DNA from: Eriocheir sinensis
Lineage: Eukaryota; Arthropoda; Malacostraca; Decapoda; Varunidae
Length of the DNA: 64,000 nt
Assembly (NCBI RefSeq): GCF_024679095.1
Contig: NW_026111672.1
Location: forward strand, 62,001-126,000
Reading direction: 5' to 3'
Shown here: positions 21,391-33,659 of the stretch, one piece after another
Position numbering within the stretch: the stretch's first letter is position 1
Layout of the letters: every line of letters starts with the position of its first letter
Program-made: the position numbers and the translations under genes
The notes under the pieces: model-generated
The model's input: only the letters and a program-made list of their open reading frames with translations
The model's database searches: none
Told to the model about the DNA's origin: nothing

Positions 21391-21812
21391 GACTCAAGGA
21401 TAATTTCCAGTAAACAAGAGATACTGTTATGTAATGTATCAGTCTTTTTAAAATGCATAATGAAAATAGTTACAAATCACCAAGGATGAAGTATAAAATC
21501 AGTGTTGAACAACTCCGCAGAGTATGTCGGGGATGTGTCTGGAACAAGAGGTTCACAACACACTGCTTGAAACTTGCTTTCCAGAGGAATGTTAAGGATC
21601 ACTGGATCTCGGAGTGGCATTCAACAGTAAATCATCATGCAGTACTTATGTGACTTATAAGGACAGTTTCTCTTTTCAAAGCTACTTAATAAGGTTACCA
21701 AATCTGTACAGAATAAGTCTTTGTAAATTTAGAACTAATAACCACAGATTACCCATTGTTGTAAGAGGCAGGTTTACCAGAACCCCCAGAGAGGAGTTTT
21801 GTGGCAAATGTG
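21391..21812. other. no recognisable feature
   Basis: AT-rich sequence between two tandem arrays; nothing identified. Confidence 0.5.
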
Positions 21813-21985
21813 GCAACAATAGTCTAGGATTACCCATAGTAAGTAACAATAGTCTAGGATTACCCATAGTAAGTAACAATAGTCTAGGATTACCCATAGT
21901 AAGTAACAATAGTCTAGGATTACCCATAGTAAGTAACAATAGTCTAGGATTACCCATAGTAAGTAACAATAGTCTGGGTAGTGAT
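21813..21985. repeat. 27-bp tandem repeat, ~6 copies
   Basis: AACAATAGTCTAGGATTACC repeats every 27 bp (nine codons), identical over five copies. Both strands are open in at least one frame (N-N-S-L-G-L-P-I-V on +), which follows from the period and is not evidence of coding. Confidence 0.95.
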
Positions 21986-22264
21986 GCCGGGGTGCAGAGA
22001 TATAACCAACACCATACCTCTTCTTTGGCTCTGAAAGGATATGATGACCTGACTTGGCAACAGAAAATGGGAGTAAAAACATGAGTAGGAGATTGCGAGC
22101 TAAGATAGTGGTGCTGATGAGGCCGAATTAATACCAAGAACTCAATTTCTTTTTTACCTCTGAAATGACATATACGTACCGGGTCAACAGTTAGTGATCC
22201 CAGTGGCATGGCGGAGTGTCTTGCAAACACTTTTAGCCATATAACACAGCCTCGCCCCCAACCC

Positions 22265-23456
22265 TTCCTGCAGCTCACCAGATGTCTAATACTCAGTTTT
22301 CTTTTATTCTGCCATCTCTGGAAAGAGTTAAGTTGGCTATTGACAATTTGGATAATAACACTAGTATGGGTCCTGATGGCATTCATCCTCTGGTTCTGAA
22401 ATCTTGTCAATATCATCTGGCTTACCTTTACACCTTATTTTTACAAAATTATTAAATACTGGACAAGTGCCCTCAGCATGGAAAAGTTCTAACATAGTCC
22501 CTATATTTAGGAAAGGTTTGCACTCGGACCCTTTGAATTACCGTCCTGTGAGTCTAACATCTATATGGTGCAAGATGCTTGAAAGAATTATTGTGGAACA
22601 ACTTAATCTTTACTTGGATAATAATTTAATTTTGTCTGATGCCCAGTTTGGCTTCAGAGCAGGAAGGAGTGTCAAGGATCAGTTACTCTTGACTTATGAT
22701 GAAATTAGTCAAAAGTGTTGATGCAGGAGGTACAGTTGACCTAATCTTACTTGATTTCTCAAAAGCTTTCGACACAGTTTGCCATTCCATTTTGATCACA
22801 AAGCTACATCACTTGGGTATTTCTAGTAACATAGTCTTGGATTCATAACTTTCTTACCGGCAGGAAAATGTCAGTTGTTGTTGACGGTTAGTACCTGCAA
22901 AAGTGTGTTAAGTGGTGTTCTGCAAGGTTCAGTCCTGGGTCTCGTTCTTTTTCTTATTTACATTAACCACCTGACGTCATCACTTAGCTGCCAATATAAG
23001 ATCTTTGCTGATGACTTGAAAATTTATATGAAGGTTCAGAGTAATAATATTTCCTCCACAATCAACTGTATAGCTACTTTCCAGCAAGATATTGATGTAC
23101 TGAATGGAATGGCAAAATCATGGGGTCTTAACCTCCACCCAGACAAATGTGTGGCTTTGAGATTTGGCAGAGATCTCCCTCCTGCCGGCCTTTTCGACCA
23201 GTACTTCATTAGTGATATTCCTATCCCATTTACCACTCTGAGCAGAGATTTAGGGGTAATGTTTGATGCTAAACTGAAATTTCATGACCATATTCGTTCC
23301 GTGGCTTCCAAAGTGGGTGGTGTGGCTTCCAATTTACTGAAATCAACACTGTGTCATAGAGGCTTGATCCTTGTTTACCTTTGGTACGGGTGTACACTGC
23401 TACCTTACTGTACCCACATCTCTCTCATCAGTCGTCTTCTCCAACGAATCCTTTGA
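22265..23456 (+). mobile_element. LINE-E reverse transcriptase fragment
   Basis: The plus strand carries a broken non-LTR RT. It begins M-G-P-D-G-I-H-P-L-V-L-K (22365), then in another frame NIVPIFRKGLHSDPLNYRPV (22490). It shifts to D-F-S-K-A-F-D-T-V (22752), and then SGVLQGSVLGLVLFLIYIN with F-A-D-D at 23004-23015. At least three frame changes occur. The catalytic Asp pair is kept, but SGVPQG has become SGVLQG. The closest style is the Rex1/CR1/jockey group. It stops at 23456 where an antisense LINE tail (23470) begins. Confidence 0.85.
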
Positions 23457-23469
23457 TAGCCTTTTTGAA

Positions 23470-23880
23470 TTTTGCTTTGACTCTCATTCGACCGGCTTAG
23501 TCGCCGCACTACACTACCACCTGTCGTCCTCATCCATGTAGCTATCCAGTCTACTCTTAAAACAGGCTATCTTCCCTGCACTCACTATGTGATTGCTGAG
23601 TCTATTCCACTCCCCCACCACTCTATTACTAAACCAATGCTTGCCTATTTCCCTCCTAAATCTATACTTTACTTATTTAAATCCATTACTGCATGTTCTA
23701 TCCTGCTGGCTAATTCTCAGTACTTTACTTATATCGCCTTTGTTGTAACCCTTGACCTATTTGAATACTTTTATCAGATCTCCCTGCACTCTCTTGAGAC
23801 ATGTCACCTTATACATGACCTTGTTCTCTCCCTTTACTCCATTCCATCTAAAAGGAAAACTCTCGAAGTGCACTCCACAC
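23470..23880 (-). mobile_element. LINE-F, CR1-like 3' end, antisense
   Basis: The minus strand reads Q-G-D-L-I-K-V-F-K and then N-R-V-V-x-E-W-N-R-L and KSRLDSYMDEDDRW, the very C-terminus of a CR1-type ORF2, followed by GCGGCGACTAAGCCGG near 23490. It is 5'-truncated. It lies tail-to-tail against LINE-E, and its 5' side (23880-23940) runs into the (CT)n array. Confidence 0.8.
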
Positions 23881-23937
23881 TCTCTCTTTCCCGCTCCTCC
23901 ATTCCATCTACAGGTAAAACTCTAGAAGTGCACCCAC

Positions 23938-24049
<112 letters not shown>

Positions 24050-24109
24050 TCTCCATGAAGGTCTGTGTACACTTGAGGGCCTGGCAGGCAGAGTGTGGCT
24101 GAGGGTGTC

Positions 24110-24335
24110 ACAGGCTGACCTGAGGGTGTGGAGCCTGGCTGGGGCTGGTGTGGGGCCCTGAGTGGAGTCGTGGCCGGAAGTGTTCTGCTGTGTGGGGCGC
24201 CGCGCCCTGGCCAGGGTGGGGCTGAGGGTGTGGAGCCTGGCTGGGGCTGGTGTGGGGCCCTGAGTGGAGTCGTGGCAGGAAGTGTTCTGCTGTGTGGGGC
24301 GCCGCGCCTGGCCAGGGTGGGACTGAGGGTGTCAC
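24110..24335. repeat. ~104-bp tandem duplication, GC-rich
   Basis: TGAGGGTGTGGAGCCTGGCT through GTGTGGGGCGCCGCGCC occurs twice (about 24119 and 24225) with few differences. Both strands are open, but no protein family is recognised. Confidence 0.9.
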
Positions 24336-24588
24336 AGACAGACCACGCGGCCAGCCACACACCACTCTGTTTGTTTACATGTAGGGCGGCATAGTCCTGA
24401 TGGTGATGATGATGTTGTTCCTGCCTTTGTCTTTGCAGCGGCGCCTCCCGAACGATGTTTAGAATATTTACATAGATTTACATAGAAAATCATACCACAC
24501 AGACCCTATGGTCCAGACTTGGTGGTCTGTCCTTAAACCTAAGTGATTTTACATTAATCAGAAGACTCCAAAACGTTGCATTTCTACT

Positions 24589-27440
24589 CTAGTTGATATT
24601 AAGTTGAAGGAAGTGACGGTCGAGCTTATTATTGAAGGAGTCAATCGTGTTACACTGGACCACTGATGGTGGAAGCTTATTCCATTCTCGCACTACAACG
24701 TTGGTGAAGAAAAATTTGGTGCAGTCTGAATTTACTTGTCTACATCTGAGTTTTACGCCATTGTTCCTCGTGCGCAATGTGTCATCGATCATAAACAATG
24801 TTGATCTGTCTACATTCGTGAAACCATTAAGTATTTTAAAACATTCGATCAGTTTTCCTCGGAGGCGACGTTTCTCAAGAGAGAACATGTTAAGGGTAGA
24901 AAGCCTTTCTTCGTAGGATTTGTTGCGCAAGGAAGGGATCATTTTCGTTGCCCGACGCTGAACACCTTCTAATTTAGCAATATCTTTTGCATGGTGGGGA
25001 GACCAAAACTGTACCGCATATTCCAAGTGGGGTCTGACTAGACTGTTGTAGAGCGGGAGTATTACATCTTTATTCTTGAATACAAAGTTTCTTTTAATGA
25101 AGCCCAACATTCTGTTCGCTTTATTTGCTGCATCGATGCATTGCTGTGAGAATTTGAGGTTTGACGCGATTTTGACCCCAAGTCCTTGACGCATTGGACG
25201 CTATTGAGTGTACCGCCGCGCATTTCGTATTCGAACTTCTTATTACTCGTTCCAACTTGAAGGACCTAGCACTTGTCTACGTTAAAGGGCATCTCCATCT
25301 ATCCGACCAAGCTGAAATTTTGTGCAAATCCTCTTGGAGGCTTTGCCTGTCTTCGTCAGTCAGAACCGAGTTACCAATCTTTGTGTCGTCTGCAAATTTA
25401 CTAATGCGGTTATTGAGTCCAACATCCACGTCGTTGATGTAAATAATGAAGAGCACTGGGCCAAGAACCGAGCCCTGAGGGACGCCACTAGTGACCGGCG
25501 CCCACTCTGAGTTAAATCCGTCAATCACTACTCTTTGTTGTCTGTTGCTCAACCAATTCGCGATCCATTGGTTTACTTGACCGTCAATACCTATTTGCTT
25601 TAATTTGTAAAGTAATTTATGATGCGGGACTTTATCAAACGCTTTCTGGAAATCAAGATAGACTACGTCCAGTGATTTGGTTACGTCATAAACAGTGAAG
25701 AGGTCGTTATAAAAGGTTAATAGGTTTGATAGGCAGGATCTTTTGTTTCGGAGGCCATGTTGTGAGTCCCCAATCAATGAGTGGCTTTCAAGGTAACTCA
25801 CAATTTTGTCTCTAATTATGCCCTCAAGTAGCTTACCTACAACCGAAGTTAGACTAATGGGCCTGTAATTACCTGGTACTTTTTTGTCTCCTTTCTTAAA
25901 AATCGGTGTCACGTTAGCCTTTTTCCAATCTGAAGAGACGATGCCTTGTCGCAAGGACATATTGAATACGGTTGTGAGGGAGGAGAGTATTTCGCTCTTT
26001 GTTTCTTTCAGCAGAGCTGGATATACTTTGTCAGGTCCAGGACTTTTATTTGTTTTGAGTGATTTGAGGGCTTTAAGGACTTCATCGGGTTTTATTTCAA
26101 AGCTAGACAATGCATGCTCGGGATTTACATTAGTACTGGTGTTGGTGGTGGTGGCGGGAGGACTGTTATTATTAAACACCGAGGAAAAGTAATTATTTAA
26201 TAGGTTTGCAACGTGTTGGCTATCAGTCACTAGTGCACCGTCGCTGTTTGTTAAAGGTCCAATTCCACTTCTGATCGCCTTTCTGTTGTTTATGTAACTG
26301 AAGAAGGATTTCGGATTATTTTTACAGTTGGCTGCAATATTTTCTTCATATCTACGCTTTGCTTGACGCACTAACCTGTTTATTCGTCGCCTGGCATCAT
26401 TGTAAAGTCTAATGTTTTCGGGCGTGCTTTGTTCTTTCTTTAACCTGTAAGACAATTTTCTCTCCTTGACTGAGTGTTTAATTTCGCTATTAAACCAAGG
26501 TGGACTTTTATTAGTGTTAATTCGCTTCTCGCACAAGGGGAAAAATGTGTCCTGCTGAGTGAGTAAGTGATTTTTAAAGCTTAGCCAGGCGTCCTCTACA
26601 TTGCCGTCATCTGATAGTTGCATATCTATTAGTTTTCGTCGGATTTCCACGAAGTTGGCTCTTTTGAAATTGGGCACCTTTACTTTATTTTCAGTCACCG
26701 ATGTTTGAGCTCTAATGTCAACGCGCACTAGTTTATGATCGCAGGAACCGAGGTGTTCTCCTACCGTGACATTACTGACTAGGTTATCTTGGGTCGCTAT
26801 GACAAGGTCAAGTATGTTATTTTGTCGAGTTGGTTCAGAAACCATTTGGCTTAGATAATTTTCCTCTAGAAATTCGATCATTCTATGGGACTCACCTTCT
26901 GTACCCGACAGTGTCGCCCAGTCGATATGGGGGAGGTTAAAGTCTCCTAGTATCAGTGAGTCGCTGTTATTAAGTGACTGCCTTAAGACGCTGTACATTT
27001 CAAGATCGGCATCGAGTGATTGCCTCAGAGGCCTGTAAGTGACAGATATATTTAAATTGACTTTTGCAGTGTTTACTCGCACGCACAAATGTTCAACGTT
27101 ACTGTTTCTTGGTGTTCTGTCAGTGGGTTGCAAGTAGCTTTGGACAAAAAGGGCGACACCACCCCCTCTACGGTTTACACGATCATTGTTGAAGAATCTG
27201 TAGCCATCTATGTTGTATTCGGAACTTAAATCAATATTAGTGGTGTCGATAAATGTTTCGGTTATAGCAATTACGTCAAAGTTTTCTGTCAGAGCAAGAC
27301 ATCGCAGTTCATCAAACTTGTTTCTTAGGCTACGCGCATTGAAACTAAGGACTCTTAGGTTATCTTGAAGCTTGGTAATAGAGGTGGTGGTACTGGAGGG
27401 TTTAATGTTACGAGTCTGTTGCGGTGTATGGTGTCTATTT
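24589..27440 (-). pseudogene. LINE-C ORF2, endonuclease and reverse transcriptase
   Basis: On the minus strand ORF2 is open from about 27440 (overlapping the end of ORF1) to 25277. The endonuclease has F-N-A-R-S-L-R-N-K-F, T-E-T-F, I-L-G-D-F-N-L-P and S-C-D-H-K. RT follows with [45 protein letters not shown] and F-A-D-D-T (25385-25396). A frame break between about 25195 and 25277 separates RT from the C-terminal part, which runs to 24589 and contains KLEGVQRRATKMI and the N-K-L-P-P motif. One frameshift is the only clear lesion. Confidence 0.9.
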
Positions 27441-27770
27441 ACACGGGCGGGATGGAAGGACGTGGCTGAGAGTCGTTTTTTGTTGTTCGGTCGTTACGTA
27501 CGGCGATGTTGAGGAGCCTTCCGAATCTGGCTGCCCCGATGGGGGACAGGTGTATGCCGTCCCTTTGGAAAAGTTTACTCTGGCCGTAGAAATCGTTCCA
27601 GGCGTTAAAGAACTCGACGTCAAGCTCTCCGCAGAGAGTCTGCAGGCGGTTGTTGAGGCTGAAGGCCTCACTGTAGAAGTCGCCCTCATCCCATGTCCGT
27701 GGTAGAATTCCTGAAATCAAAATATTAGGGGATTTAGACTTATACTGCTGGATGAGCCTACGGTACTTGT

Positions 27771-27772
<2 letters not shown>
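27439..27772 (-). pseudogene. LINE-C ORF1, SGNH-hydrolase (esterase) C-terminus
   Basis: The minus-strand frame reads S-P-N-I-L-I-S-G-I-L-P-R-T and later F-Q-R-D-G-I-H-L-S-P-I-G. The D-G-I-H-L-S-x-x-G string is the C-terminal catalytic Asp/His block of SGNH hydrolases, a domain known from ORF1 of some CR1/L2 LINEs. The N-terminal GDS block is missing because the element is truncated at the (GA)n array. The stop lies at 27439, overlapping the start of the ORF2 frame. Confidence 0.75.

Positions 27773-27812
<40 letters not shown>
27773..27812. repeat. (GA)n microsatellite at LINE-C 5' junction
   Basis: About 20 GA units, directly abutting the truncated 5' end of LINE-C. Confidence 0.97.
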
Positions 27813-27814
<2 letters not shown>

Positions 27815-28007
27815 AAAAAGGGGGATAAAGAACGAGAATAAGTAAGACATTAGAGAGCATATCAAATAGGAGGTAAAGGAGGGTGTTATGTGGTACGTGA
27901 TGAGGATAGGAGAAAGAGGAAGGGGAGAGGGGATCGAGGAGAGTAATAAAGAGATTGATTGATAGTTTATTGTTGCAAGTAAACAACAAAGGAGAAGGGA
28001 GGAGGAT
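27813..28007. other. purine-rich non-coding sequence
   Basis: AG-rich stretch after the microsatellite; no feature recognised. Confidence 0.5.
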
Positions 28008-28164
28008 AGCTGGGCACGATAACAGAAAACCATATTCCCGATAACCGATAACTGATAATGGAAAACCTTATCGGTGATAACCGATACTCGTTAACTGGAG
28101 ACACAAATATAGGCGATAACCGATACCGATATAAATCCACAATTCCGATAATAGCTAGCGATAA

Positions 28165-28531
28165 GTCCGACAGGCGGTGGCTGAGCTGGTAGCGTGCTGG
28201 GTTCACATACACCGCGTGATGGACGACGCGGGTTCGAATCCCCACGCTACCACCTCGGATTTTTCAGTCACCGCCGAGTGGCTCAAAACTACCCACATGC
28301 TGTCCTGAAGACCACCCATCAACCCGGTCTCTAGAGGAAGCCGTCCAAGCGAATCAAGAACGAGTTCCGGGGGGGCAGCATGAGCCAATGCAAGATGGCG
28401 CCACTATAAACACTCGCCTGCGCCAGAACGGGCTGGGACGACCATCAGGCCCCACCGGGAAGAAGCCTTGGGCCGACCATCAGGCCCCACCGGGTGTAAT
28501 AGGCCGCGACGTAAAAAAAAAAAAAAAAAAA
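28165..28531 (+). mobile_element. tRNA-derived SINE (family 1), full length
   Basis: Nearly identical to the SINE at 12308-12694: A-box-like GGCTGAGCTGGTAGCG, B box GGTTCGAATCC, the same body and poly(A) at 28514-28531. It is inserted in the GATAACC-repeat block. Confidence 0.92.
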
Positions 28532-29694
<1,163 letters not shown>

Positions 29695-29867
29695 TTGGAG
29701 GGGCCCAAGACTACCCACATGCTGCCCTCATGATTGCCCATCAACCCAGACTCCAACGAAACTCTCTAAAGAGGATCAAGTGAAGTTCGGGAGGGGGGGA
29801 TTAGTCAAGCAAGATGGCGGCAATATAAAACAGTTGCCTGCGCCACCAATTGGCTGGAACCATCCAA
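29695..29867 (+). mobile_element. degenerate SINE family 1 copy
   Basis: AGACTACCCACATGCTG, CATCAACCC, CAAGATGGCGGCAATATAAA and CCTGCGCC follow the body of family 1 in order but with many differences and no poly(A). The tRNA-like head is missing. Confidence 0.65.
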
Positions 29868-30165
29868 AAGAGTAAAGATGAGGGCATATGCTGTAGCTGA
29901 GCATGGCCGCAGTGCTCATCTCCGTAACATTGGCCCTTGAGCCATTTCTGGGAAGAGCCCATCACCCCGGGACAGGGTCAGCGTGACATCCGCGTTACCA
30001 CAGTGTACCTTCCCCGGGCTTCCCCAGGTTCCCATTTATCCACCAGCCCAAAATGGAAGATGACCAGCTGGGTGAGCTCCACGCTGACTGCCCAGGTTGG
30101 GATTCGAACCCAGGGCCGCGGAGTCATTGTTAGGCACGCACCACTAGACCATGGAGGCACAAAAA
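29868..30165 (-). mobile_element. tRNA-derived SINE (family 3)
   Basis: On the minus strand, near 30160-30090, a tRNA-like head has a canonical A box (TGGTCTAGTGG) and B box (GGTTCGAATCC) about 35 bp apart, followed by a body of more than 200 bp. The body is unrelated to family 1, which makes a functional tRNA gene unlikely. The 3' boundary near 29868 is approximate. Confidence 0.65.
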
Positions 30166-30174
30166 AAAAATATC

Positions 30175-30208
30175 CACGGGGTGAGAAACTTGCTAGATGA
30201 GGATAGAC
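30175..30208 (+). mobile_element. short LINE-H-like scrap
   Basis: GGGGTGAGAAACTTGC and GAGGATAGAC match the start of the fragment at 19540. The TTAA-flanked transposon begins immediately after. Confidence 0.55.
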
Positions 30209-30212
30209 TTAA

Positions 30213-32189
30213 GGTGGAAAGTCATTTTTACGGTTGAAAAAATCATTTTTTTGAACATTTCCATATGAACTTGCGCGGTTAGTGCGGAGGTACTGCGCGG
30301 CACTGCCAAGCGTTAGAGCGTCATGGTGGCCTTTAATTAAATACCTACTACCCTACGCACGGGGGATTTAAACATATACTGTCACTTCTCTTTGTGTATC
30401 TTCAATTTGCATCCTCTTTTTCCGATTTTTTTCGTGATTATATGTAATTATGGTACTGTATGATAGTCTCTCCACATCTCCACGCGAGAAGAGTGAGTGA
30501 GTAGCGGGGAGGCAGAGTATTGATTTTGTGGCGCGGGAGGGTACACACGCTCCGCCCTCACACGTGCATTTCGCCTTGGCCTGCTTATACCGTCTTCCAG
30601 TGGATTTTCAGACACTATGGGGAAGCGGAAAGCTGTGGCTACATCAAAATAAAGCAAAGTTTGCTGGCCTAAAAAGGGTAAGATTTATGTCTCGGCTCAT
30701 AATACTTGAGCACAACTTGGGATATGAGGCAAATAGATACATTGCCTATACAGGCTTCCCTTTGACTCCTGAGGCGACAATAACAAGAAAACAAATGGAT
30801 AAAGCCAGGATTTCTCCACACCAACCAAAAAAGAAGAGAAATGAAAGAAAAAGTCGCTAGTCTGCAAATTATCAGGCAGGTGGCTTTGATGCATAAACCT
30901 GGCGACAATGAATGAGTTGGGTGGCGCCCAATGATACCCTCCCCTCTGAGGGATTGATATTTTGTCTTTTAGAATACATTGTGCATTCCTACATGTATTA
31001 TAAGAGACAAAAGGGGACCAGGTGCCTAAATCTACTTAGAGGAAAATCAATTGTGAGCACACCCTCCCCGTAGAAGTGACCTGAGATGACCTGAAAGAGC
31101 TTCCTTGGAAATCTGACCTCTTGAACATTATCAGAGGAGTAAGATAAGGAACGAGACAGTTGTGTTGTGCTAGAAAACATCTCTGTACCATACATTGTCA
31201 CCTAAACATAAAAGTGCGTTTTTCTCAAAATGAAGATTTTAATGTAAAGAATTATATATCTCGACCAGTATTTGGACGATTTTTTTTTTTCAGCATAATA
31301 CTCAGAAAATAATTATCTACAAAACTGCATATTGAGATTTGGTAATGTCGAGGTTTGTAGGATCTGTGATTTTTTTTTCGATAGTTTTTACAGAAAAAAA
31401 ATTTACCGCTTGATTTGATTTTTTTTTGTGCACTTATTATTTGCGATATACAAATTATAATATGTAGTCTTGATCCTTTGGGTGGCATTTAACCCGGAAT
31501 CGTCGGTGGACCCATGTTTGGGCTCATGAGTCGGTCCGCTGAAACGGCGGACCCAGTTTTGGGCTCGGCTCAAAACACCTAATTCGAGCTAATTGTAGGC
31601 GGTGGTGGCATAGAGCAGCCCACCATGCATGAACTGGGTCATTGTGGTGGGTGATTGATCTTGAGGTGGGCTTATTTGGCATAGGTAGTGCTGTAAGGTC
31701 ATGGCAGACTGAATTAGCTATCCATACAGTAATCACTTGTCAAATCCTCTAAAGTAGACAACAAGTGACTCTCGGCTAGATGCCACGTGTCACGAGACTG
31801 TTTATTTTGTAACAAACACCACCCAACAAGAATGGAGTTTGAGTATAAGTAAATATTTTTAACGGCTTTATGATCATGAGAGGAGTACTCTGATGTACGG
31901 TCCATGCTCTTTTCTTAGTCTCAAAATGTAGTCTAAGGTTACCGTTTCTCGGGCACTTCTCGGCTTTCCCATAGCCGAAGCCCGAGGGTTAAATCTTAGA
32001 TAAAGAATAATAATTTTTTTGAGCATGTGTACAACTTAAAAAAAAAATCCTTCAATTTTTATGAAAATTATATCAGGGGTACCTCACAGTCTAGTGTTTA
32101 AACTGTAAAAAAATCATTAGTCTAGACGAAAAATTACGCCCACAGGAGATCAAAATGTTCGAACACGACCGTAAAAATGACTCTCCCCC
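30213..32189. mobile_element. TTAA-flanked DNA transposon, Kolobok/piggyBac-like
   Basis: The ends are inverted: left GGTGGAAAGTCATTTTTACG and, reading inward from the right, GGGGGAGAGTCATTTTTACG. They directly abut TTAA at 30209-30212 and 32190-32193. A TTAA duplication is the signature of piggyBac, Kolobok and a few other superfamilies; the G-rich start fits Kolobok better than the CCC start of piggyBac. The 1.98-kb interior has only one short transposase-like ORF. A hairpin-forming CTCGGGC...GCCCGAG lies at 31946-31986. This copy is probably non-autonomous. Confidence 0.75.
30528..30860 (+). pseudogene. possible transposase C-terminal remnant
   Basis: The ORF lies inside the TTAA element. 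Its second half reads L-I-I-L-E-H-N-L-G-Y-E-A-N-R-Y and ends in a lysine/arginine-rich tail (KKKRNERKSR). An N-L-G-Y followed by a basic tail is reminiscent of C-termini of Kolobok-type transposases, but I cannot show the catalytic part. It begins with GTG in its frame; no good ATG is present. Confidence 0.35.
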
Positions 32190-32224
32190 TTAAGAATCTA
32201 ATGCAGTCAATGTTACCAAGATAA

Positions 32225-32390
32225 GAAACTGGACAGAGTGGAGGCTAAGGCTCTTCGTCTCATCAGCTCTCCTCCTCATACTGAAAGTCTTCTACCTCTT
32301 AAAGTCCGCCGCCATGTTGCCTCTCTTTCTATCTTCTATCGATATTTTCATGCTGACTGCTCTTCTGAGCTTGCTATACTGCTACTACAC
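32225..32390 (+). mobile_element. jockey-like LINE fragment (family J)
   Basis: GGACAGAGTGGAGGCTAAGG to CTTGCTATACTG reads L-D-R-V-E-A-K-A-L-R-L-I then RRHVASLSIFYRYFHADCSS, the same segment as 55315-55470. It ends abruptly at about 32390. Confidence 0.85.
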
Positions 32391-32877
32391 TAAACACGCG
32401 GTTGTGGGCGGAGCAAGAGTATGGGATCCCTTGTACAGCCTTGCCGCGTGTCTCCCAGCCCGCGATGTAGAAATGTTATAATTTAAGTTAAACCATGGCA
32501 AATGTGATCAGCAAATATGCATACACATTTAATCTTAGTATTATAACGTATGGAAGAACAGTTAACTTATTATGGATAAGATATTTGTAAGCATACAAAG
32601 AAACGTGGCATACATATTTTACAGTGTTGCTAAAAAATGCTATACTTATTATTGAGTTTCCCTTACGTTTTGGGATGGGTAAGGGGTTTCACAATTATAT
32701 TAAGATTATATCGTGTACGTTAAAATAAGCTGACATAGGTATGAAAAAAAAAACATTAAAATCCTCGCGGCGGTAACACTCCTTGCCAACACCCAGACAC
32801 GCCCGCCATCCACACAGGTGGAGAGGTCAGGTGACTCCACTCAGGTCAGTCGGCGTCCTTGACCAAACACGATCGAT
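32391..32877. other. AT-rich upstream region of a transposase-like ORF
   Basis: No feature apart from a GC-richer stretch 32762-32877 just before the ATG of the next ORF, compatible with a 5' UTR. Confidence 0.4.
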
Positions 32878-33256
32878 ATGGCTGCTCCACCAACACTCCC
32901 CCAGCATCTACATAGCCAAACAAAACAAGTTATCTTCAATGTCCGCCAGTATTTTGAACAGGAGAAGCAGAATGGAAGCACTCTTGAAGCCCTGTCAAAG
33001 GTTACTCGTCGCACAGCTGTAGCAACTCATGTCAGCGAAAGACCTGTGGAAAAAAATAACAAAGAAGCGAGAGAAAATGTTGAGAATCGCGCTCCCAAGT
33101 TTACATCTCCCAAGAAAAGGCAGCGATCAAAACCCATCATGGACTTCTTTGATAACACTAATGAAGATGTACTGCACAGAACAGTTTTGCAGTTCTACGC
33201 AAGAAAAGAAATCCCCACACTCGAAAAAATTCATGAAGAAAGGAGGAGGAGGAATT

Positions 33257-33259
<3 letters not shown>
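32878..33259 (+). CDS. transposase-like N-terminal domain, cut by (GA)n
   Basis: From ATG 32878 the ORF encodes about 125 residues. It has F-N-V-R-Q-Y-F-E-Q-E-K-Q-N-G, then a region where a helix-turn-helix (R-T-A-V-A-T-H-V-S) is expected, then SPKKRQRSKPIMDFFDN, VLHRTVLQFYARKEIPTLEK and a basic end. An N-terminal helix-turn-helix, a basic linker, D-x-F-D and a R-R-T-(V/I)-x-x-F-Y box is the layout of the region before the DDE domain in IS630/Tc1-type transposases common in arthropods. The frame then enters (GA)n and the DDE part is absent. Function is inferred by layout only. Confidence 0.5.

Positions 33260-33335
<76 letters not shown>
33260..33335. repeat. (GA)n microsatellite
   Basis: About 37 GA units interrupting the transposase-like ORF. 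Confidence 0.97.
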
Positions 33336-33337
<2 letters not shown>

Positions 33338-33414
33338 GGTTAAAACGTGGCAACGCTGTACTGCCGCTTATTCCCTAGAGGCCTACGTCACTGCCGCACG
33401 TTTGAGCTGGTAGT

Positions 33415-33611
33415 AGTATAACTGCATGCCTCCCCTCCTCCCGCGCCCCCGCTGTACGCGACTTTCTCCTCATGCTCATCCCTATAGTACTGTCCAAACC
33501 CTTATGCAGGAGTTAACCAGCATCTTCATTCTTTCATCCCTTACACTGGTAAACTCTGGAACAGCCTTCCTTCATCTATATTTCCTCCTGCCTTTGACTT
33601 GAATTCTTTCA
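33415..33611 (+). mobile_element. jockey-like LINE (family J), left part of a split copy
   Basis: CTGCATGCCTCCC, CCTTATGCAGGAGTTAACC and GGTAAACTCTGGAACAGCC match 55464-55600. The match stops after TTTCAAGAAAATTGTATCAA, where LINE-G begins. It resumes at 36304 with AAGACACCTCTCC. Confidence 0.85.
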
Positions 33612-33659
33612 AGAAAATTGTATCAATTTATTTACACAACCTTCAAATTTCTCTTTCAC

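Larger units (their letters stand above)
24466..27772 (-). mobile_element. LINE-C, CR1-like with ORF1 esterase and ORF2
   Basis: This 3.3-kb minus-strand element retains the end of ORF1 and nearly all of ORF2. Its 3' terminus has short direct repeats (CTATGTAAAT units) at 24466-24490 and no poly(A). The 5' end is cut at 27772, exactly where a (GA)n array starts. A second copy of the same family, LINE-D, lies at 56052-58699. The two are close in sequence (mostly scattered single differences), so the family was recently active. Confidence 0.92.

Noticed and set aside
21813..21985. CRISPR-like regular repeats (also 43 kb GTCGGTAA units and the 62.1 kb array)
   Set aside because: Repeats are contiguous with no unique spacers and lie in eukaryotic DNA without cas genes.
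25884..26192. Plus-strand frames over LINE-C and LINE-D (also 57473-57781)
   Set aside because: Antisense shadows of the reverse transcriptase coding strand; both copies show the same shadow.
30090..30160. Possible functional tRNA gene
   Set aside because: A and B boxes are present but the acceptor stem does not pair convincingly and a SINE body follows; the same holds for 12310, 28165 and 10770.
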